Source: Novosphingobium sp. SG919
GTDB lineage: Bacteria; Pseudomonadota; Alphaproteobacteria; Sphingomonadales; Sphingomonadaceae
Length of the DNA stretch: 64,000 bases
Direction: 5' to 3'
Assembly (NCBI RefSeq): GCF_012932495.1
Contig: NZ_JABCNG010000001.1
Location: 806,001 to 870,000 of the forward strand
The notes beneath the pieces were generated by a model. That model did no database searches. It was not told the DNA's origin and saw nothing but the letters and a program-made list of their open reading frames with translations. Positions 47,096 to 54,135 of the stretch are shown here, one piece after another; positions within the stretch are counted from its first letter, which is position 1, and the number at the start of each line of letters is the position of its first letter. Both the position numbers and the translations under genes were made by a program.

Positions 47096-47134
47096 CCCCC
47101 TCCTCTTCAGAGGAGGGGGTTTGGGGGTGGTGGA
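47096..47134. repeat. Family A palindromic repeat (also a minus-strand terminator)
   Basis: A perfect CCCCCTCCTCT / AGAGGAGGGGG hairpin with a GTTTGGGGGTGGTGGA tail. The plus-strand A-run just left (47089-47095) becomes seven T residues after the hairpin on the minus strand, so this copy can terminate tetR (stop at 47204). Confidence 0.92.
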
Positions 47135-47164
47135 GGCAGAGCGCGACTTACGCAAAAGAAGCCG

Positions 47165-47190
47165 AACCCCGGATCAAGTCCGGGGTGACG
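47165..47190. repeat. Family B palindromic repeat
   Basis: Core CCCCGGATCAAGTCCGGGG followed by TGACG. It lies 14 bp before the tetR stop codon on the minus strand. Confidence 0.88.
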
Positions 47191-47203
47191 TAGCGTTCGA
47201 ATA

Positions 47204-47872
47204 CTACCCGGCCACATCCCCACAAACCGTCCCCAGAAACCGCCGTGCAATCGCGCCGGCTTCCTCGCCGGAAAAGCACTGCGGCGAAAGGCACAGTTCC
47301 AGCCACAGCCCATCGACCAGCGCCGTCACCGCAATCGCGGCGTGGCGCAAGTCGGCCTCGGCCACGCCGGCTTCGCGCAGCAAGTGCTCCAGCCGGGCGC
47401 GATAGCCGGCGTATTGGTCGTCGTGCTGGCGGGCGATCTGCGGCTGGCTGGTCACCAGGCTCCAGAACGCGATCCAGGTGGCCAGCAGCGCGGGCTGCGC
47501 GATCGGCGCGGTGAAGCTTGCCGTGACGAACGCTTCCAGCCGGGCGCGGGGCTGGGGCGGGGCGGCCGCCACGGCAGCGTCCAGCGCGCGGGTCACCATG
47601 GCATCGACGTGGGTATAGGTTTCGGCGATCAGCGCATCGATCCCGGTGAAGTAATGCCCGACCAGGCCCGGCGAAACGCCGGCTTCCTGCGCAATCGCGC
47701 GCACGCTCGCGCCATTGGCCCCGGCGCGCGCCAGCACCCGCATCGTCGCCTCGATCAGGCTCTGCCGCCGCGCATCGGGTTCGGCGCGTCGGCGCGTGGC
47801 CCCGCGCGGCGCGGCTTCACGAACCTGCGGAGGACGGGGCGAGCGCCCTGTCCGGGCATCGGCACCTTGCAT
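47204..47872 (-). CDS. TetR-family repressor (BetI-like)
   Basis: 222 residues. A basic, disordered N-terminal tail of about 30 residues precedes the HTH domain (RQSLIEATMRVLARAGANGA, SVRAIAQEAGVSPGLVGHYF). The C-terminal ligand domain (FVTASFTAPIAQPALLATWI, AFWSLVTSQPQIARQH, VDGLWLELCLSPQ) resembles BetI. ATG 47872 with GGGAAG upstream. It is divergent from the Rieske gene across a 61-bp gap with a palindromic operator, so it probably represses both directions. BetI relatives respond to choline-like molecules; the inducer here is unknown. Confidence 0.9.
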   Translation of the reverse strand: MQGADARTGRSPRPPQVREAAPRGATRRRAEPDARRQSLIEATMRVLARAGANGASVRAIAQEAGVSPGLVGHYFTGIDALIAETYTHVDAMVTRALDAAVAAAPPQPRARLEAFVTASFTAPIAQPALLATWIAFWSLVTSQPQIARQHDDQYAGYRARLEHLLREAGVAEADLRHAAIAVTALVDGLWLELCLSPQCFSGEEAGAIARRFLGTVCGDVAG

Positions 47873-47892
47873 CTTGCACTTCCCGATAGTTG

Positions 47893-47908
47893 TTGTACGA
47901 TCGTCCAA
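47893..47908. promoter_or_regulatory. Probable TetR operator palindrome
   Basis: TTGTACGATCGTCCAA, palindromic except for one base pair (T/C). It is centred in the 61-bp gap between tetR and the Rieske gene and lies within 40 bp of both start codons, so a bound repressor would block both promoters. Confidence 0.8.
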
Positions 47909-47933
47909 TAAGGCGATGTGCGGGGAGTCACCC

Positions 47934-49157
47934 ATGGCCGATCTTGCTCTTGATGAACACCGCCATTTGGTGATGGCGCAATGTGCTGGTCAAGCGGGCA
48001 CGCCCGATCCGGATGCGGATTGGAGCCTGCCCGGCTGGATCTATCGCGATCCCGAATTCGCGGCGTTGGAAATGGAGCGGATCATCCGCCCTTCGTGGCA
48101 GATCGTGTGCCATGAAAGCGATCTCGATCAGCCCGGCGCCTGGCGCAGCCTGTCTTACTGCGGCGAAAACGTCATCGTCGTGCGCGGCGAGGATGGGCAG
48201 GTACGCGCGTTCCACAACCTGTGCCGCCACCGCGCCATGCGCCTGGTGGAAGGCGCGGCGGGCTGCGCGCGCAAGCTGGTCTGCCCCTATCACGCCTGGA
48301 CCTATGAGGTCGATGGCCGGCTCACCGGCGTGCCGATGAAGCGCGATTACCCTGCGCTCGATTTGGCGCAGAACGGCCTGTTTCCGGTGGACCTCGAAGT
48401 GTGGCACGGCTTCGTCTTCGTCCGGCTGGAGGATCGCGGCTTTCCTTCCGTGGCCGAAATGATGGCGCCCTATGAAGCCGAAGTGGCGCCCTATCGCCTG
48501 GCCCAGATGCGCCGCATGGGCGATGTGCGCGAACGCCCCCGCGCGGTGAACTGGAAGAACGTGGGCGACAATTATTCCGACAACTTGCACATTCCCGTGG
48601 CGCACGACGGGCTAAGCCGGATTTTCGGCAAGTCCTACGAGATTTCCGCGCAGCCCTGGGTCGATCGCATGAAGGGCGATCTGGTCGATGCGCCGAGCCC
48701 TCATTTCTGGGAGCGGTTCTATCAAACGCACCTGCCGCGCGTTCCGCACTTGCCCGATGCGGCACAGCGGCGCTGGCTCTATTACAAGCTCTGGCCGAAC
48801 ATGGCGTTCGACATCTATGCCGACCAGGTCGATTTCATGCAGTGGCTGCCCACATCGCCCACCACCTGCACCTTGCGCGAAATGGTGTTCAGCCTGCCCG
48901 ACAGTGCCACGCCGCCGGGGCAGGAGCGCACCATGAAGCTGGTGCGCTATGCCAATTGGCGGATCAACCGCGTGGTCAATGCCGAGGATACCTGGCTGAT
49001 CGAACGTGTGCAGCAAGGCATGCATTCGCACCGCTATGGCGCCGGCCCGATCGGCCGTAGCGAAGTGTGCCTGCGCAGCTTTGCCCGCAAGATCCGCACC
49101 CTGATCCCTGAGGCCAGACTGCATCACCAGCCGGCCGAGGGCTGGAGCAAACGTTAG
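47934..49157 (+). CDS. Rieske [2Fe-2S] aromatic-ring-hydroxylating/demethylating oxygenase, alpha subunit
   Basis: 407 residues. The Rieske cluster ligands are Cys97, His99, Cys117 and His120 (NLCRHRAM, LVCPYHAWTYE). The mononuclear iron site is Asp216-x2-His219-x4-His224 in DNYSDNLHIPVAH, with the third ligand probably Asp352 (AEDTWLIERVQQGM). This class includes ring hydroxylases and N- or O-demethylases such as GbcA. ATG 47934 has GGGGAG at 6 bp. No ferredoxin or reductase is adjacent, so it must borrow electrons from elsewhere. The BetI-like regulator hints at a quaternary-amine substrate, but an aromatic one is equally possible. Confidence 0.9.
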   Translation: MADLALDEHRHLVMAQCAGQAGTPDPDADWSLPGWIYRDPEFAALEMERIIRPSWQIVCHESDLDQPGAWRSLSYCGENVIVVRGEDGQVRAFHNLCRHRAMRLVEGAAGCARKLVCPYHAWTYEVDGRLTGVPMKRDYPALDLAQNGLFPVDLEVWHGFVFVRLEDRGFPSVAEMMAPYEAEVAPYRLAQMRRMGDVRERPRAVNWKNVGDNYSDNLHIPVAHDGLSRIFGKSYEISAQPWVDRMKGDLVDAPSPHFWERFYQTHLPRVPHLPDAAQRRWLYYKLWPNMAFDIYADQVDFMQWLPTSPTTCTLREMVFSLPDSATPPGQERTMKLVRYANWRINRVVNAEDTWLIERVQQGMHSHRYGAGPIGRSEVCLRSFARKIRTLIPEARLHHQPAEGWSKR

Positions 49158-49164
49158 CACCAAC

Positions 49165-49255
49165 GTCACCCGGACTTGATCCGGGGTCCCGCTTGAACCC
49201 ATGCACGGCGCTGGCAAAGAAGCGGGACCCCGGATCAAGTCCGGGGTGACGAAGC
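49165..49255. repeat. Family B palindromic repeat, inverted pair
   Basis: The left unit (49165-49194) begins GTCACCCGGACTTGATCCGG. The right unit (49220-49255) has GGGACCCCGGATCAAGTCCG then GGGTGACGAAGC. Together they form a large inverted repeat between the Rieske and FAD-oxidoreductase genes, with GCGGGACC/GGTCCCGC continuing the arms. Confidence 0.9.
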
Positions 49256-49298
49256 AGAGACGCATTCCCTTTTACGATCCCACGAAGGAAACCACACG

Positions 49299-50909
49299 AT
49301 GAGCAACCGCTACGACGCGCTGATTATCGGCGGCGGCCACAACGGCCTGGTCTGCGCGTTCTATCTGGCCAAGGCCGGCATGAAAGTGCGCGTGCTGGAA
49401 CGGCGCGACATCGTGGGCGGCGCCTGCGTGACCGAGGAATTCCACCCCGGCTTCCGCAATTCCACCGCCAGCTACACCGTCAGCCTGCTGCGGCCCAAAG
49501 TGATCGCCGACATGAAGCTGGCTGATCATGGCTATCGTGTGCTCGAACGCCAGATCAGCAACTTCTTCCCCTTTTCTGACACCTATTTGAAACTCGGCGG
49601 CGGGGCGGAACGCACCCAAGCCGAATTCGCGCGCTTCTCGCAAAAGGATGCTGACGCTTATCCGCGCTATGACGCCGCGCTGGAAAAGGTGGCGCAAGTG
49701 CTGCGCGATCTGGCCCTGCAATGCCCGCCCAACATCGGCGGCGGGCTCCATGCCCTGGCCGCGGCGGCCAAGCAGGGCTGGCCGCTCGCCAAGATGGACC
49801 TGGCGGCGCAGCGCGACCTGCTCAATATCTTCACCCGCTCCGCGCGCGAGTTCCTCGACGCCTGGTTCGAAGACGATCACGTCAAGTCCGCCTTCGGCTT
49901 CGACGCGGTGGTGGGCAACTTTGCCGGCGTCTCTACGCCCGGTTCGGCCTATGTCCTGCTGCACCATGTCTTCGGCGAAGTGAACGGCAAGCTCGGCGCC
50001 TGGGGCCACGCGGTGGGCGGCATGGGCGCGATCACCCAGGCCATGGCCAAGGCCTGCGAACTGGCCGGCGTTGAGATCAGCCTGGACAGCCCAGTGGCCA
50101 AGGTTCTGGTCAACAACGGCAAGGCGGCTGGCGTCAAACTGGCGGGCGGCGAGGAACTCTATGCGCCCATCATTGCAGCCAATGTCGGCCCCGCGCTGCT
50201 CTATCGGCAACTGGTGGACCGCAGCGACCTGGCGCCCGATTTCGCCCAAGCCATCGATGGCTACAAGACCGGCTCGGGCACGTTCCGCATGAACGTGGCG
50301 CTGTCGGAACTGCCCGATTTCACCGTGCTGCCGGGCAAGGCCCAGGCCGAACACCACACCGCCGGCATCATCATCGCGCCGGGCATGGACTATATGGACC
50401 AGGCCTATGACGACGCGCGCGTCCACGGCTGGTCGAAAAAGCCCATCGTCGAAATCAAGATCCCCAGCACCGTGGACAAGACCCTGGCCCCCGAAGGCGC
50501 CCACGTGGCCAGCCTGTTCTGCCAGCAGTTCAGCCCGGAACTGCCCGACGGCCGCAGCTGGGACGACGTGCGCGAGGAAGTGGCCGACCACGTGATCGAC
50601 ACGATCACCGAGCATGCGCCCAACTTCAAGGATGCGGTGATCGCGCGCCAGATCCATTCGCCGCTCGATCTGGAGCGCAAGTTCGGCCTGATCGGCGGCG
50701 ATATCTTCCACGGTCGCATGAGCCTCGAACAACTCTGGGCCGCGCGCCCGGTGCTCGGCCACGGCGACTATCGCGCGCCGATCAAGGGCCTCTACATGTG
50801 CGGTTCGGGCACCCACCCCGGCGGCGGCGTGACCGGCGCCCCCGGCCACAACGCGGCGGCCGAAATCATCCGCGACCGCTCGCTCCTGTGGAAAATGCTG
50901 CACCGCTAG
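49299..50909 (+). CDS. NAD(P)/FAD-dependent oxidoreductase, phytoene-desaturase/PYROXD2-like
   Basis: 536 residues. The Rossmann FAD-binding loop DALIIGGGHNGLVCAFYLAK is at the start, with KVRVLERRDIVGGACVTEEF next. The C-terminal FAD segment is LYMCGSGTHPGGGVTGAPGH. Wording matches the PYROXD2/CrtI-like branch, whose bacterial functions are mostly undefined; there is no carotenoid gene nearby. It is not a Rieske reductase, since no ferredoxin-type or NAD-FMN reductase domain is seen. ATG 49299 has AAGGAA upstream. It probably continues the Rieske transcript, although a repeat lies between them. Confidence 0.85.
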   Translation: MSNRYDALIIGGGHNGLVCAFYLAKAGMKVRVLERRDIVGGACVTEEFHPGFRNSTASYTVSLLRPKVIADMKLADHGYRVLERQISNFFPFSDTYLKLGGGAERTQAEFARFSQKDADAYPRYDAALEKVAQVLRDLALQCPPNIGGGLHALAAAAKQGWPLAKMDLAAQRDLLNIFTRSAREFLDAWFEDDHVKSAFGFDAVVGNFAGVSTPGSAYVLLHHVFGEVNGKLGAWGHAVGGMGAITQAMAKACELAGVEISLDSPVAKVLVNNGKAAGVKLAGGEELYAPIIAANVGPALLYRQLVDRSDLAPDFAQAIDGYKTGSGTFRMNVALSELPDFTVLPGKAQAEHHTAGIIIAPGMDYMDQAYDDARVHGWSKKPIVEIKIPSTVDKTLAPEGAHVASLFCQQFSPELPDGRSWDDVREEVADHVIDTITEHAPNFKDAVIARQIHSPLDLERKFGLIGGDIFHGRMSLEQLWAARPVLGHGDYRAPIKGLYMCGSGTHPGGGVTGAPGHNAAAEIIRDRSLLWKMLHR

Positions 50910-50937
50910 AAGCGCAGCATAAAAGTGGGGAACTAAG

Positions 50938-50976
50938 CCCCCTCCTCTTGAGAGGAGGGGGTTGGGGGTGGTGGAA
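50938..50976. repeat. Family A palindromic repeat
   Basis: CCCCCTCCTCTTGAGAGGAG then GGGGTTGGGGGTGGTGGAA. It differs from other copies only in the loop (TG for TC); the stem is perfect. It is 29 bp after the flavoprotein stop codon. Confidence 0.92.
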
Positions 50977-51002
50977 ACCCCGCGCAACACTATGAAAAAG
51001 CT

Positions 51003-51032
51003 GGACCCCGGATCAAGTCCGGGGTGACGAAG
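51003..51032. repeat. Family B palindromic repeat, overlapping the permease 3' end
   Basis: GGACCCCGGATCAAGTCCGG then GGTGACGAAG. The stop codon (51015-51013) and the last few codons of the APC permease lie inside the repeat, so the element supplies the end of that protein. Confidence 0.92.
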
Positions 51033-52323
51033 TGGTTGCGTTGCGGTGCTTTCCCCACCGCACCGCCAGATAGACAGGCAGCCCCAGCGCCACCAGCACC
51101 AGCCCATAGGCAATCGCTTCCAGCCCCAGGCCCCACAGCGCCCAGGCGTTGAACGCGCCCGCCATCATGGCCACCACCACCACCGCCCATTCATCACGCA
51201 GCAGGCGCATTGCCGCTGCCATTGTCGCCACATAGGTCAGCATGCCGGCGGCCAGGCTGATCGAGGCGATGAAGGTGAACAGGTTGCCCATGTCGCGCCC
51301 GAAATTGAGCAGCGTGATCACGGTGAGCAGCCCCGAGGACACGAGGTGCGCGTTGATCGGCGTGCCGGCGCGGGTTTCCTTGCCGAACCATGCGGGAAAC
51401 AGCCCGTCGCGCGCCATGGCCCAGGGCACTTCGCCTTGCACCAGGATAAAGCCGTTGAGCGTGCCGAACGCGCTGATCGCGGCAAACACCGCGACGATCC
51501 CCGAAACGTCCCCACCCAGCCGCGATCCCAGGAACTGTGCCACCGGGGAAGGGGAGGCGCCCGCCGCTGCTTCTGGCATATAGGCCCGAAAGGCCAGCGC
51601 GATGCCCAGGTAGATCGCGCCGGCCAGGGCCACGCCCCACAACGTGGCGCGCGGCACCACGCGCGCGGCGTTTTCCACTTTGTCCGAAGGCACGGTGGCC
51701 GATTCCAGCCCGAGGAAGCCCCAGAACGTCAGGCCGGCCGCGGTCGCCACCAGGCTGGGCGACAGCGGCAGGGCGGGCTGCACCACGCGCGGCGCACCCG
51801 ATAGCCACAGCCACAGTGCCAGCCCGATCAGCAGCGCCAGCGGCAGCAACTTGAGCACGGTGGTGATCACCTGCACATCGCCCGCGCTGCGCACGCCGCG
51901 AATGTTGATTGCCGTCAGCAGCCACACCGCGCCCACAGCAAGGGCCGCCGGCGCGCCGGGCGTTTTGCCCAGCGGTGGATAGAGCAGGCTGAGATTGGAA
52001 ACCACCGCCACCGCCACCGCGCCATTGCCTGACCACAGCATCGTCCAATAGGCCCAGGCCGCGGCAAATCCCGCGCCCGGCCCGAACCCTTGCATGACAT
52101 AGGCAAACGGGCCGCCCGGCGCCGGCATGCGCGCGGCCAGCCGGGCAAACACGAAAGCCATGCACAACGAGCCGGCGATGGTCACGCCCCAGCCGACTAA
52201 CTGGTTGATGCCCAGCGGCGCCAGCGTGGCCGGCAGCAGGTAGATGCCCGATCCGATCAGGTTGCCCACCACCAGGGCGAGCGTCATCCAGAAACCCAGG
52301 CCCCGTCTTTTGGCATCACTCAC
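51013..52323 (-). CDS. APC-family amino acid/amine permease
   Basis: 436 residues with about 12 hydrophobic segments. The N-terminus RGLGFWMTLALVVGNLIGSG, then IYLLPATLAPLG, is the family signature. Later conserved blocks are FWGFLGLESATVPSDKVENA and GTLNGFILVQGEVPWAMARD. It imports an amino acid or amine by proton symport. The start is taken as GTG 52323 (MSDAKRRGLGF) with CAGGGG 9 bp upstream; ATG 52332 is too close to that site. The last residues (SSPRT) come from a family B repeat. It is convergent with the flavoprotein gene; with the Rieske gene and BetI-like regulator it may serve one catabolic module. Confidence 0.88.
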   Translation of the reverse strand: MSDAKRRGLGFWMTLALVVGNLIGSGIYLLPATLAPLGINQLVGWGVTIAGSLCMAFVFARLAARMPAPGGPFAYVMQGFGPGAGFAAAWAYWTMLWSGNGAVAVAVVSNLSLLYPPLGKTPGAPAALAVGAVWLLTAINIRGVRSAGDVQVITTVLKLLPLALLIGLALWLWLSGAPRVVQPALPLSPSLVATAAGLTFWGFLGLESATVPSDKVENAARVVPRATLWGVALAGAIYLGIALAFRAYMPEAAAGASPSPVAQFLGSRLGGDVSGIVAVFAAISAFGTLNGFILVQGEVPWAMARDGLFPAWFGKETRAGTPINAHLVSSGLLTVITLLNFGRDMGNLFTFIASISLAAGMLTYVATMAAAMRLLRDEWAVVVVAMMAGAFNAWALWGLGLEAIAYGLVLVALGLPVYLAVRWGKHRNATTSSPRT

Positions 52324-52403
52324 GCGGCGCATCCCCTGGTTCACCTGGCATCGCACAAGACTAACGCTTGATCGCGCGGCGTCACCATGTTTGTTGTGGC
52401 GCG

Positions 52404-54005
52404 ATGACCACCGTGACCCTGCCCTTGCGCCCCGCCTACGATCCCCGCCTCGTCGCTGCCGCCGCCGCGATGAACGCCAACGATCTGCCGCGCGCCGAAC
52501 CCTTGCTGCGCGCGCTGCTCAAGGACGATCCCTTCGATGCCCGCGCGATCCGCCTGTTTGCCGAACTGGCCGGGCGCATCGGCCGCTATGGTGACGCGGA
52601 AAACCTGCTACGCCGCGCGATCGAGCTGGACCCGGCCTTCACCCCCGCGCGCGCCAACCTGGCCTTGGTGCTCTATCGCACCAACCGCGCGGCAGAGGCG
52701 CTGGAACAGTTGCAGCAAGTCACCCTGGAAGACCCCGAAAACCTCGGCCACGCCAATCTGGCCGCCGCCGCCAATGGCCGCATCGGATCTTTCGATGCAG
52801 CGCTCGCGCTCTATGAAAAGGTGCTGGCCCAGGCGCCCGACCAGCCGCGTGTGTGGATGAGCTATGGCCACATGCTCAAGACCGTGGGCCGCCAGGCCGA
52901 CGGCATTGCCGCCTATCGCCGCGCCATCGCGCTGATGCCGGGGCTGGGCGAGGCGTGGTGGAGCCTCGCCAACCTCAAGACCGTGCGCTTTGCCGATGAA
53001 GATATCGCCGCGATGGAGCAGGCGCTGGCCGATCCCGCGCTTGGCGCCGAAGACCGCTGGCATCTCGATTTCGCGCTGGGCAAGGCGTTCGAGGATCGCA
53101 AGCAGGCCCAGGCCGCGTTCGATCACTATGCCGCCGGCAATGCCCTGCGCCGCCGCCGCATTCCCTACAAGGCCGATGAAACCACCGCCACCGTCGATGC
53201 GATCATCGCCACGGCCACGCCGGCGCTGTTTGCTGCACGCGCCGGCGCGGGGTGCGCGGCGCCCGATCCGATCTTCATCCTCGGCATGCCGCGCGCCGGT
53301 TCCACCCTGGTCGAACAGATCTTGGCCAGCCACAGCCAGGTGGAAGGCACCAGCGAACTGCCCGACATCGCCCAACTGGCCCGCAAGGTGCCCGATTATC
53401 CCGTCGGGCTGGCGGGCCTGTCGCCCGAAGAGTTGCGCAGCATGGGTGAAAGCTATCTGCACACCACGCGCATCCAGCGCCACACCGCACGCCCGCTGTT
53501 CATCGACAAGATGCCCAACAACTGGGTGCATGTGCCGCTGATCCGCCTGATCCTGCCCAACGCGCGGATCATCGATGCGCGGCGCCATCCGCTGGGCTGC
53601 TGCTTTTCCAACTTCAAGCAGCATTTCGCGCGGGGGCAGGGCTTTACCTACGATCTGGCGGACATGGGGCGCTATTATGCCGATTATGTCCGGCTCATGG
53701 CCCATGTCGATGCGGTGCAACCGGGCGCGGTCCATCGCGTGATCTATGAACGCATGGTCGATGATACCGAAAACGAAGTGCGGGCGCTGCTCGATGCCTG
53801 CGGCCTGCCGTTCGAGGCGGCGTGCCTGGCGTTCTACCAGACCGAGCGCGCCGTGCGCACCGCCAGTTCCGAACAAGTGCGCCAACCGATTTTCCGCGAA
53901 GGCACGCAAGGCTGGAAAGCCTTCGAACCCTGGCTCGATCCGCTCAAGGCGGCGCTCGGCCCGGTGCTCGATACCTATCCCGATGCGCCGCAAGGTTTTG
54001 TCTGA
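52404..54005 (+). CDS. TPR-repeat sulfotransferase family protein
   Basis: 533 residues. The N-terminal half is tetratricopeptide repeats (YGDAENLLRRAIELDPAFTP, ALALYEKVLAQAPDQPRVWM, GIAAYRRAIALMPGLGEAWW). The C-terminal half is a sulfotransferase domain with the PAPS 5'-phosphosulfate loop FILGMPRAGSTLVEQILASH and the 3'-phosphate-type segment DARRHPLGCCFSNFKQHFA. It would transfer sulfate from PAPS to an unknown acceptor. ATG 52404 has no clear ribosome site; TTG 52368 is an upstream alternative. It is 130 bp upstream of a TonB receptor on the same strand. Confidence 0.87.
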   Translation: MTTVTLPLRPAYDPRLVAAAAAMNANDLPRAEPLLRALLKDDPFDARAIRLFAELAGRIGRYGDAENLLRRAIELDPAFTPARANLALVLYRTNRAAEALEQLQQVTLEDPENLGHANLAAAANGRIGSFDAALALYEKVLAQAPDQPRVWMSYGHMLKTVGRQADGIAAYRRAIALMPGLGEAWWSLANLKTVRFADEDIAAMEQALADPALGAEDRWHLDFALGKAFEDRKQAQAAFDHYAAGNALRRRRIPYKADETTATVDAIIATATPALFAARAGAGCAAPDPIFILGMPRAGSTLVEQILASHSQVEGTSELPDIAQLARKVPDYPVGLAGLSPEELRSMGESYLHTTRIQRHTARPLFIDKMPNNWVHVPLIRLILPNARIIDARRHPLGCCFSNFKQHFARGQGFTYDLADMGRYYADYVRLMAHVDAVQPGAVHRVIYERMVDDTENEVRALLDACGLPFEAACLAFYQTERAVRTASSEQVRQPIFREGTQGWKAFEPWLDPLKAALGPVLDTYPDAPQGFV

Positions 54006-54135
54006 CAGCGGCAATGCGTTGCAAAACTGCCACGCTCATCTGTGATCGATTGGTGAAGATTGTAACCGCTTGACGCAATATCGCACGGCGGCGCACACCC
54101 TTGCGCACAAGAATTGCAACAGGGTGGGTTCAAGC

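Noticed and set aside
49299..50909. Carotenoid phytoene desaturase (CrtI)
   Set aside because: FAD motifs are shared, but the sequence belongs to the PYROXD2-like branch and no crtB, crtY or crtE is adjacent.
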